Shown in pieces: positions 27,384 through 34,579 of a stretch of 64,000 bases of DNA. The notes under the pieces were generated by a model, which saw nothing but the letters and a program-made list of their open reading frames with translations, had not been told where the DNA came from and did not search any database. Source of the DNA: Chitinophagaceae bacterium. Its GTDB lineage: Bacteria > Bacteroidota > Bacteroidia > Chitinophagales > Chitinophagaceae. Positions within the stretch are counted from its first letter, which is position 1. Each line of letters starts with the position of its first letter. The DNA lies in assembly GCA_023957575.1 (NCBI GenBank), contig JAMLGU010000002.1:186001-250000 (forward strand), read 5' to 3'. The position numbers and the translations under genes are program-made.

Positions 27384-27440
27384 AAAATTTCCCTTCAATT
27401 TTTTCACCGGCTTAACCGGCCTTTAATTGAAGGGAATTTT
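27384..27440. terminator. Bidirectional intrinsic terminator
   Basis: CCCTTCAATT (27391-27400) pairs with AATTGAAGGG (27425-27434), extended by flanking A and T runs, with an inner CCGG/CCGG hairpin in the loop. The plus strand continues into about ten T. It serves the convergent protease (plus) and PepSY-like gene (minus). Confidence 0.9.
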
Positions 27441-27483
27441 TTTTTAAATCAGGCCAAAAATAAAACGGCCTTATTGTGTAATT

Positions 27484-28050
27484 TTATTGAAAGAAGTAAA
27501 CATATCCCGAAGTATTCACCTGCAATATAGTTTTACTATTACCCTTTGAGAGTTCTACAAAATAGTTGTCCTCATCATCAAATTGTTGACCGTACAAGAA
27601 CATATCTGTATCATTATTTTCATTATCATCAAAAAATAATACCTTATCAATGTGATAACCAGGATAATGCTTTTTAATAAAAACCTGAGCCTTTGAAGGA
27701 ATTTTTGAGAAATCAACAATATTAAGTGTACCTACCAATTTGAAATTTTCATCATAATAAGCTGTTGTTGCAACTCCTGATTGATTTAGAAAAGTAGCCT
27801 CATCAAAATAATCAGAACGTCTCCAGGTAGCCTTAACATCACCAAAGTCGGCATAGAATTGATCTTTTGAAAGATTACTTACTTCATCACGATTTTCTTT
27901 CCTGAGTTCTTTTCTTTCTTGTCTTTTTTCTTTTCGAAGAAGATGTTCCTGATTCTTGAGTTCTTTCATCTCTGTTGTAGGGCTTGGCTGGGCATTTAAA
28001 ACAATAATACATGCAAACATTGAAATGCCTAAAATAAATATCCTTTTCAT
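27484..28050 (-). CDS. Exported PepSY-like protein with charged coiled region
   Basis: A 188-aa protein with signal peptide (MKRIFILGISMFACIIVLNAQ) and a strongly charged helical stretch (about 28-60, KEKRQERKELRKENRDE). A domain of about 125 residues follows, with WRRSDYFDEATF, ATTAYYDENFKLVGTL, FIKKHYPGYHIDKVLFF and YFVELSKGNSKTILQV. The last features resemble PepSY-like/beta-lactamase-inhibitor-like domains (DUF2874 type) common in Bacteroidota periplasmic proteins, whose function is mostly unknown. It is transcribed on the minus strand below the DUF6600-like gene, about 104 nt away, and ends at the shared terminator. Confidence 0.75.
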   Translation of the reverse strand: MKRIFILGISMFACIIVLNAQPSPTTEMKELKNQEHLLRKEKRQERKELRKENRDEVSNLSKDQFYADFGDVKATWRRSDYFDEATFLNQSGVATTAYYDENFKLVGTLNIVDFSKIPSKAQVFIKKHYPGYHIDKVLFFDDNENNDTDMFLYGQQFDDEDNYFVELSKGNSKTILQVNTSGYVYFFQ

Positions 28051-28154
28051 TTTTCTTAATTTTTAATATGAACTAATATTCTTAAAATTTATCAATAACT
28101 TTTAGCTGCAAAGCCAAATATATTTTTGTTACTTTTTATTGCGAAGCGTCATAA

Positions 28155-29381
28155 TCATTTTCTTTTATTCTTTTCTACTTTGCCATTCTTCGTTACAGGA
28201 AGCGCTCTTACATTCTGTATTTGTTCAACCCTTGGTCCTTTAACCTGTTCTTGAGAAGATGAAATTGGCCTTACTGCATTGTTTTCAATTTTTTTGATAT
28301 TGGCAGGTCTAGGTTTTGAAATCTCTTCTACAACAGGTTTTTTTACCGCAGGTCTATAAACCTTCATTACATTAGAATCTTCTGATGAGTTTTTTACAGC
28401 TTTGTTGCTTTTGTTACTTTTAATTGACACATTTGATTTGCTTTCGGCAGTGTTATTCTGAACATTTTTACCCACTCGATCTGCTTCTCCTTTTGTTACA
28501 ATATTATTATTTACCTCATTAGTGTTGCGAGAATGATTTTCAATCACTTCGTTCTTGTTTACTACATTATTATTGACCGAATTATTATAATGAATGTTAT
28601 TATTAATCTCCTTTTTGTTATTTACAATATTATTATTAATAACAGTCGAGTTATTAACGATGTGCGTATTATTATTAATGATTTCTTTTTTTGTAACCTC
28701 TTTAATATTTACCACTTTAATGTCGTTGTGCACAAAGTTTCTTACTTCTGCTATTTGCGGACCTCTTGAATAGTTAATATTTGTATTCTTTGTACTTCCA
28801 TAATTGTTTATAATAGTTATGTTTTTTGAAAAATTGTTTACAACTGTCGTGTTTTGTAAATAGCCATGAATATGATCTTCATAAATATGCTCACGATTAA
28901 CAACATTCCAATAAATCGAATGTGGATTCCAATTCATTCCTACATTGATATTAATTCCGGGCATCAACGGAGCCCAACAATAGAAATTATTATAGGTACC
29001 CCAGGTTACCCATGCAGGCGACCATTCATAACCAGGCACCCAAAGCCAGCCATATAAATCATCATAAAGCCACCTGCCGTAGTGAAAAGGAGCCCAGCCC
29101 CAGGAATAATAGGAATTCCATGCCCAACCTTCATTGGTGTAGAGCCATCTACCATTGGAAGCATAAGGCCTGAAGCTTACGCCCATATTAGGGTTCCAAA
29201 CTTCACCATAAACCGGATAATTAATCCATGTGCCATAAGGAGATAATTCGTCATAAAATGTCTGGTAGGTAATCTCTCGCGCTGATGGAGAAGCAGTTAC
29301 ATTTGCAGAACTACTGCAACTACCCAAAAAAAGCACGAAAGCCACAAACAAAACCACCGAACTCAAACAGACCCTTTTCAT
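28155..29381 (-). CDS. DUF6600-like lipoprotein with asparagine-rich tail
   Basis: A 408-aa lipoprotein (LFLGSCSSS, lipidated Cys22). Residues about 38-150 form a Trp/Tyr-rich repeat region (LSPYGTWINYPVYGEVW, RWLYTNEGWAWNS, GWAPFHYGRWLYD, WLWVPGYEWSPAWVTW) that I place in the DUF6600 family. From about 165 to 310 the chain is extremely rich in Asn, Ile and Val (repeated NNN and VVN/VIN units). The end is Lys/Ser/Pro-rich. It is probably an extracellular envelope protein with a long flexible tail. A LytTR-type promoter site stands about 40 nt before its start codon. Confidence 0.8.
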   Translation of the reverse strand: MKRVCLSSVVLFVAFVLFLGSCSSSANVTASPSAREITYQTFYDELSPYGTWINYPVYGEVWNPNMGVSFRPYASNGRWLYTNEGWAWNSYYSWGWAPFHYGRWLYDDLYGWLWVPGYEWSPAWVTWGTYNNFYCWAPLMPGININVGMNWNPHSIYWNVVNREHIYEDHIHGYLQNTTVVNNFSKNITIINNYGSTKNTNINYSRGPQIAEVRNFVHNDIKVVNIKEVTKKEIINNNTHIVNNSTVINNNIVNNKKEINNNIHYNNSVNNNVVNKNEVIENHSRNTNEVNNNIVTKGEADRVGKNVQNNTAESKSNVSIKSNKSNKAVKNSSEDSNVMKVYRPAVKKPVVEEISKPRPANIKKIENNAVRPISSSQEQVKGPRVEQIQNVRALPVTKNGKVEKNKRK

Positions 29382-29419
29382 CTTTTGATTTTTTAAACTA
29401 ATTATTATTAATTTCAGCC

Positions 29420-29490
29420 CAAAGTTATTTTCGAATCAAGACCAATTAAATGATAAAATAGTTGAAAAGGCGAAATGAATTGTTCAATAG
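29420..29490 (-). promoter_or_regulatory. LytTR-type direct repeat with promoter (site 2)
   Basis: On the minus strand CTATTGAAC (29490-29482) and CTTTTCAAC (29469-29461) are 21 bp apart. After 33 bp comes TAACTTTG (29427-29420), a perfect TAnnTTTG box, giving a predicted start about 32 nt before the DUF6600-like gene. Confidence 0.65.
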
Positions 29491-29584
29491 CGAATTTGAA
29501 TAGCTAAAAAAGTAAGTTGGTTTTTTATAGTTTGCAATTATTATTTTAGTCAAAAGGCAAAGCTAAAGTCAGGAAGGATATCGC

Positions 29585-30358
29585 TTAAAATAATTTTTGA
29601 ATGTTAAATCCAAAACTATTATTCTGAAAATAAGGAACAATAATCAAAGCCCGTTTTTGTTGATTTTTCCATTTTATTCTGTCATGTATAAAATAGGCCA
29701 GTTTTGTAGAAGCAATCCCGATTCCAGCTCCCGCAACTACATATCCCAACCAATGCCGGTTATTTAACATTCTTAAAACACCCGTGCCTGTTGCAACAGC
29801 ATAGCCTCCAATGGCATACCATACAGAAACTTCTCCATACTCCTTTCTCAAAAACTCAGCAGCTACAAATGCGGTGGATGTATGTCCCGAAGGAAAAGAA
29901 TTGGCCTTACTCTGATCAGGCCTTTCCAATCGGACAATCTTTTTCAGAGGAAATACAACTCCTGCATTGATCCCCATCGCCATTGCATAAATAAGAGCTT
30001 CATCTTTGAGATTGTTTTTTCCCTTTATACCGCCAACATTTAAACCAAAAACAGCCGCAGCAGGAGTATATTGCAGTATATTATCCAAACCGGTATTGAA
30101 AAATGGATAATCTTCTACAATTTCATTGCTTGTGGTTTGATTCAACCTCTTACCAGAGGAGTTTAAAAGAGTAAAAAAACCATACCCCACCATGGAGGCA
30201 GGAATAATAAATTGTTTAATCCTCAAAACCGGTTTTTGCTGAATCAGTGAATCCCTTACTTTCAGATTTATCATACTATCCGACTGAGCAAAACTACTCA
30301 CACCATGTAAGAGGAGAAAAATTAATACTAAATATTGATTTCTTATCAGGCTAATCAA
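29585..30358 (-). CDS. PAP2-family phosphatase-like membrane protein
   Basis: A 257-aa protein with signal or first helix and several membrane segments. PAP2 motif 1 is present (KKIVRLERPDQ), as is motif 2 (SFPSGHTSTAF). Motif 3 normally reads R-x5-H-x3-D; here it is RMLNNRHWLGYVVAG, keeping Arg and the catalytic His but with Tyr where the Asp should be. The family removes phosphate from lipid phosphates such as undecaprenyl diphosphate or phosphatidic acid. The substitution may lower or change activity. The start lies 1 nt beyond the stop of the TonB-dependent receptor upstream, so they form one operon. Confidence 0.85.
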   Translation of the reverse strand: MISLIRNQYLVLIFLLLHGVSSFAQSDSMINLKVRDSLIQQKPVLRIKQFIIPASMVGYGFFTLLNSSGKRLNQTTSNEIVEDYPFFNTGLDNILQYTPAAAVFGLNVGGIKGKNNLKDEALIYAMAMGINAGVVFPLKKIVRLERPDQSKANSFPSGHTSTAFVAAEFLRKEYGEVSVWYAIGGYAVATGTGVLRMLNNRHWLGYVVAGAGIGIASTKLAYFIHDRIKWKNQQKRALIIVPYFQNNSFGFNIQKLF

Positions 30359-30359
30359 T

Positions 30360-32528
30360 TTAAAATGGTTTTATCCGCAATGATAAATTGATAACCCTTC
30401 CATCAATAGGCGCCCATAAAGGCACAAACTGAGGATTGGTGATCGAACCCAAATATAAAGGTTCTATTTTACTCTGGCGGTAATCCAATAAATTTTCTCC
30501 ATTCAGCACAATACTGAATTTCTCGCCAAATCTCTTTTCCACCATCGCAGCCAGAAAAAAATAACCGGGAGTCAAACTATTATTTAATCTGTACTGCGGC
30601 CCATTGTAGGAGCCTTCAAGACCAATTCTAAAACCGGGTGCATCAAAATCTCTAACTAAAGTGAATGCAGCCCTATACCTGGGCGTCAATGGTACAAATT
30701 GATTTTGTTGCAAATATTTACGTTCGGCAATTGTATAAGTGAAACCACAATATACTTCCCACTCATGAATGATTGATTGAATGTAAGTGTCAAAACCTTT
30801 CGTAATAATCGGTTTATCGGCATTATTGAAAGACATATATGCACCACCATTAACAAGAGTACTGATTACAGGGTGGTTTATTTGAGTAAGGAAAAAGGCA
30901 TGGTTTATGAAAAATTCATTGCCGTTTTCCCAGGTCATTTTATAATTACCTTCAATATTTAATCCTACTGATTTCTCCGGTTTTATTTTTGCAGGTAAAG
31001 GCAAAATATCTTCAATAGCATAATCCATTATTTGCGGCGCAAGCGGATCAGGAACTTTGTAACCCCAACCTGCCCCTAATCTTCCGCCCCAATGCTCATT
31101 AAAACGATGAAACAGCGCTAATCGGGGCAGCAAAAAATTTCCATAATGCTTTGTGTAATCATCTCTGAGCCCTAATTCGAAAGTAGTATTTTCTCTCACC
31201 GTCCAGGTGTTTTGGACAAAAACACCAATTGTATTATTGGAAAAATCATTCAGCAAAACAGGGTCAGACGGTAATTTTTTAAACTTATTGCCGGTCACGT
31301 TCACCCCTGCTACAAAACTATTTTCTTTATAAGGCACTAATAAAGACAATTCAGTAAAATAGTCAGTCTGATTACCTTTAAAAAAATGACTATTGGTACT
31401 AATGCTTCTGTCGAAAGAACTAAGGCTCGATTTAAAACTAAGCTTCCGATTATTTCCCAAATCGTTTTCAACTACAAATTCCCCACTGTGTCTGGTAGAG
31501 TTATTGTCCTCATAATACTGATGAATTTGATCGGGTTTACTGTTCAGAACAACCATATCGCCACCCTTCCGTTTTTCAAAAGTACCGGTATAACCGGCAG
31601 TGATAGTCGTTTTGGATGAAGGATAAAAAAATAATCTGGGATGTACTACTATTGCATTGATTTTTGGCAGGTCAGAAAATACATCCTTATTTACATCCAC
31701 ATCCTTTTGATGAGTATAGCCTCCAAAAAAGGTATAACCAAAATGATTATTGCGTTTTGATAAAAAGGTATTCAGATTGGTTTCTTTCAATGTTGTCTGA
31801 TTTATTGTAAAAACCCCTTCTTGTTTGGTAGTAGGTTTTCGGGATATAATATTTATCAGGCCCCCTATAGCGCCGCCACCATAAAGCGTGGATGCCGAGC
31901 CTTTAATTAATTCTATTTGCTTCAAATCGAGTGGCGGAATACTTAAAATACCAAATCCACCACTAAATCCGTCATACAGTGGCATCCCATCTCTTAGTAT
32001 TTGAGTATATTTACCGTCAAGCCCCTGTATCCGCACATTGGCATTTCCGCTTGTAGCGCTGCTTTGCTGTATTTGAATACCGCTTACATCGCCCAGTATG
32101 CTGGCAATATTACCCGGTTTTATCGTATTCTCCTCATCCATTTCTTCCCTGCCTAATACCTCAACCTTCAATGGAGAATTCTCAATCCTTTGGTTATTCC
32201 GTGTTGAAGATACAATGACCTGATCTAATGACTCAAGAATCGGAGACATGGTAATAATAATGGTATCAGCCGAAGGAATATTTATTTTATTCGTTACTGC
32301 ATTAAAGCCTGTAGAAGAAAAAATAAGCGTATGCAACCCGATGGATAAATTTATTTTCAGGAAACCACTTTCGTCTGCAACTCCGATTGTTTTATTTTTC
32401 TCCGATACAGAAACCGCAGGCACTGCAGATGAGTCCGAAATATTAATAAAACGAAAGACAGAGGCGCTTTGACCAAAGACAATATGAGAAACAATAACAA
32501 AACCTATCAACAAAATAATTTTCTTCAT
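30360..32528 (-). CDS. TonB-dependent outer-membrane receptor
   Basis: A 722-aa receptor with signal peptide (ending HIVFGQ) and a short carboxypeptidase-regulatory-like domain (about 24-100). The plug (about 115-235) has SGNANVRIQGLDGKYTQILR, DGMPLYDGF and ASTLYGGGAIGGLINIIS. The 22-stranded barrel ends RVINLSLRIKPF with terminal Phe. The size and plug are those of classical siderophore/cobalamin/metal receptors rather than SusC proteins (no SusD partner, no SusC connector). The ligand cannot be deduced. It is followed at 1 nt by the PAP2 gene. The region before it contains an AAAGATATCTTT palindrome near 32553 but no clear regulator site. Confidence 0.9.
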   Translation of the reverse strand: MKKIILLIGFVIVSHIVFGQSASVFRFINISDSSAVPAVSVSEKNKTIGVADESGFLKINLSIGLHTLIFSSTGFNAVTNKINIPSADTIIITMSPILESLDQVIVSSTRNNQRIENSPLKVEVLGREEMDEENTIKPGNIASILGDVSGIQIQQSSATSGNANVRIQGLDGKYTQILRDGMPLYDGFSGGFGILSIPPLDLKQIELIKGSASTLYGGGAIGGLINIISRKPTTKQEGVFTINQTTLKETNLNTFLSKRNNHFGYTFFGGYTHQKDVDVNKDVFSDLPKINAIVVHPRLFFYPSSKTTITAGYTGTFEKRKGGDMVVLNSKPDQIHQYYEDNNSTRHSGEFVVENDLGNNRKLSFKSSLSSFDRSISTNSHFFKGNQTDYFTELSLLVPYKENSFVAGVNVTGNKFKKLPSDPVLLNDFSNNTIGVFVQNTWTVRENTTFELGLRDDYTKHYGNFLLPRLALFHRFNEHWGGRLGAGWGYKVPDPLAPQIMDYAIEDILPLPAKIKPEKSVGLNIEGNYKMTWENGNEFFINHAFFLTQINHPVISTLVNGGAYMSFNNADKPIITKGFDTYIQSIIHEWEVYCGFTYTIAERKYLQQNQFVPLTPRYRAAFTLVRDFDAPGFRIGLEGSYNGPQYRLNNSLTPGYFFLAAMVEKRFGEKFSIVLNGENLLDYRQSKIEPLYLGSITNPQFVPLWAPIDGRVINLSLRIKPF

Positions 32529-32635
32529 ACATTTTAATTTTATGATACTTTTAAAGATATCTTTTAGCTAAATATTTAATACGTCAGATTTAAAAATAAT
32601 TCAATTCTATCACAACCATCCTTTATTTAAAAAAA

Positions 32636-32926
32636 TTAAAAGACACTAAGCAAATTGTTAAAGCCAGAAAAACTAAGGCGCCAAAAAAAACCATAATCAG
32701 CAATTGATTCAAAATTTTCAGATTTCTTTAAGTTTTTAGAGCGCATCGAAAGAAAAGAAAATAAAGTACTTATCATCAACAAAATAGTCGCTATTCCGGT
32801 TGCCTCATCAATAATAGTAACCTCACTCAATTTTGCAACCTTTATTGAGGTAAGCACCAGTAAACAAAACCCTAATAGCGTAGCTGAAGTATTTAAAATA
32901 TGTGGCGAATTATTCTTCATACTCAT
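32636..32926 (-). CDS. Small membrane protein, apparently frameshifted near its end
   Basis: The 96-aa frame begins MSMKNNSPHILNTSATLLGF and has two membrane helices (about 13-30 and 42-60), then a loop ending ESIADYGFF. Its last 20 residues (WRLSFSGFNNLLSVF) are not hydrophobic. If one base is removed from the A8 run at 32683-32690 (T8 in the coding strand), the frame continues as GALVFLALTICLVSFNFF and stops at 32625-32623. That is a convincing third membrane helix. So the intact gene probably spans 32623-32926 and carries a one-base indel, real or from sequencing. Its start overlaps the stop of the DUF4421-like gene by 4 nt, making it the last gene of the mprF operon. Function unknown. Confidence 0.75.
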   Translation of the reverse strand: MSMKNNSPHILNTSATLLGFCLLVLTSIKVAKLSEVTIIDEATGIATILLMISTLFSFLSMRSKNLKKSENFESIADYGFFWRLSFSGFNNLLSVF

Positions 32927-33909
32927 AAGACTTTTAAAATTCTTTTTTTATAATCTCTGAATCTATAACCAACAACCAGCGAAAAATCAGAATCCAAATT
33001 GTTCAGATTTCGATAACCTAATTTGGAGTGCATAAGCTTTACAATCGAATATAAGTAACAGTAAATATTACTACCATTGTACCCAACATTCATCCTCGCT
33101 TCTGTACTAAAAACCGGTTGAATTTTAAACTCCGGGTTATTTATCATTTTAAGGCCGCCCACTGCAAGTTCACCTGCAGGAGAAATCAGCCAGTTTCCAT
33201 GCCTGATGCTAAAAGAATAATTATATCCCAGGCCACCTGTTATCGAAATCCACTGAGGGTTAAATGATATCAATTTATAAGTCAGGCTATCTTTAATCCT
33301 TCCGCCCTCCTTTTCTTTCCATTTAATACTTTGCCACATTGGTTTTACCAACCAATAATAACTACCGGCGCTTTTCATTTGTTTTTCAGAAAATGAATTT
33401 GCAGCCCTTGAAGAAAATATTTTAGAATTATCATAAAACCGAAAGTCAATTCCGGCATTCCTAAATTTTACATCATTTTCGGGTACAAAACGTGATTCTT
33501 TTTTAAGGCCGCCTGTTTTCTCGAGCAATCCGTTATAAGCGTTAAAATAAGGATGAATACTGAAATTATCTTTATTTACAAGATACTCAAACCGTGTATA
33601 TTTGAAACGCACATTTTTATCAAGATAGGTCGATGGGATAGCCCATCCATACGTAACAGCAAGCCATTTATAGGTTACATAAATGCCATAATAAGCGCTG
33701 GTATTGGCCTGTAGCCGATAGTTGGGTCTGAAAATATCTTTGCTTGCAAAATTGAATTTTGAAGTATAAAAACCCGGAAAAACCTCCAATGAGTTTTGTT
33801 TTTCATAAGTTTTTATATAGCCGGTATCTACATTTTGGGTAAAGGCATTATTGACAAAAACCAAAGAAAAAATAATGCCCATAATAAAATATTTGTAAAA
33901 AAACTTCAT
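32923..33909 (-). CDS. DUF4421-like outer-membrane beta-barrel protein
   Basis: A 328-aa exported protein (signal ending NNAFTQ). It has alternating aromatic beta-strand patterns throughout (SAYYGIYVTYKWLAVTYGWA, RFKYTRFEYLV, WLISPAGELAVGG, FSLVVGYRFRDY), expected of an OM barrel. I place it in the DUF4421 family. Its start codon shares one base with the stop of the VirJ-like gene (TAATG) and its stop overlaps the next start by 4 nt, so it is tightly coupled in the mprF operon. No enzymatic motif was seen; a structural or transport role at the outer membrane is possible. Confidence 0.75.
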   Translation of the reverse strand: MKFFYKYFIMGIIFSLVFVNNAFTQNVDTGYIKTYEKQNSLEVFPGFYTSKFNFASKDIFRPNYRLQANTSAYYGIYVTYKWLAVTYGWAIPSTYLDKNVRFKYTRFEYLVNKDNFSIHPYFNAYNGLLEKTGGLKKESRFVPENDVKFRNAGIDFRFYDNSKIFSSRAANSFSEKQMKSAGSYYWLVKPMWQSIKWKEKEGGRIKDSLTYKLISFNPQWISITGGLGYNYSFSIRHGNWLISPAGELAVGGLKMINNPEFKIQPVFSTEARMNVGYNGSNIYCYLYSIVKLMHSKLGYRNLNNLDSDFSLVVGYRFRDYKKRILKVL

Positions 33910-34568
33910 TAAAAATTTTCAATTATGATTGTAGCCAATTCATTTATGTTTTTATCAAAATGATGATTGCCTGCTAATTTCAAGCCTATAAAATGCTTTA
34001 GTTTGACATTCTGAATTTTGAAATCACCGTCATTGCTGCTCTGAATAATAGTTACTTTATGCAAGCCCATACCATTTACTTCGTTTAGTACATCCGATCC
34101 CGTTCTGGAGCCAAGACCCAGCATATCATTCAGATGGATTTCAAAATCGGTAGAGGATGATGGAGCCAAAAATATATTACTTAATAATTTATCCTTCAGA
34201 TCATCGGGAAATCGGTTTACTATAAAAGCCAGAACATCTGCGCCAAATGAATACCCAATCATCACGATTTGTTGATTGGGCCTTCCTGATAATTTTTTCC
34301 TCAAATAGGCAGACAAATCATTGGCAGCCTGCTGTGGATTTTTTTTATTCCAAAAATAAGACCTACAGTTTAAGGATGTAATTTCATAACCTTTTGTATT
34401 TATAAATTTAGTTAGGGAGGTAGAAAAATTATTAAATCCACCATCGCCGCTCAGATACAGAACATAGGGTTTCCGAGTATTGCCGGGAAGTTCATTTACC
34501 GGCAAATTCGATTGAGCATTGACCACACTCACAAAAAAGCAAAAACTTATAAAGAATAGTTTATCCAT
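33909..34568 (-). CDS. VirJ/AcvB-like alpha/beta hydrolase
   Basis: A 219-aa exported protein (signal MDKLFFISFCFFVSVVNAQ) with an alpha/beta-hydrolase fold. The start of the sheet reads YVLYLSGDGGFNNF, and the nucleophile elbow GYSFGAD carries Ser107. A strand-turn NIFLAPSSSTDFEIH and a late histidine (GNHHFDKN) complete the likely triad. Length is that of VirJ, or of the C-terminal half of AcvB. In Agrobacterium AcvB hydrolyses lysyl-phosphatidylglycerol, and in Rhizobium tropici a relative (AtvA) is co-transcribed with the mprF homologue lpiA. Here it follows mprF by 11 nt, so a lysyl-PG hydrolase is the leading hypothesis. Confidence 0.82.
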   Translation of the reverse strand: MDKLFFISFCFFVSVVNAQSNLPVNELPGNTRKPYVLYLSGDGGFNNFSTSLTKFINTKGYEITSLNCRSYFWNKKNPQQAANDLSAYLRKKLSGRPNQQIVMIGYSFGADVLAFIVNRFPDDLKDKLLSNIFLAPSSSTDFEIHLNDMLGLGSRTGSDVLNEVNGMGLHKVTIIQSSNDGDFKIQNVKLKHFIGLKLAGNHHFDKNINELATIIIENF

Positions 34569-34579
34569 AAAATCAGGCT

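Noticed and set aside
28533..28769. Plus-strand frame opposite the Asn-rich tail
   Set aside because: It is the antisense of Asn codons giving Ile/Leu/Val-rich nonsense, with no start context.
32551..32564. AAAGATATCTTT palindrome upstream of the TonB-dependent receptor as a Fur-like box
   Set aside because: Too short and AT-only; no similarity to a known metal-regulator site was convincing.
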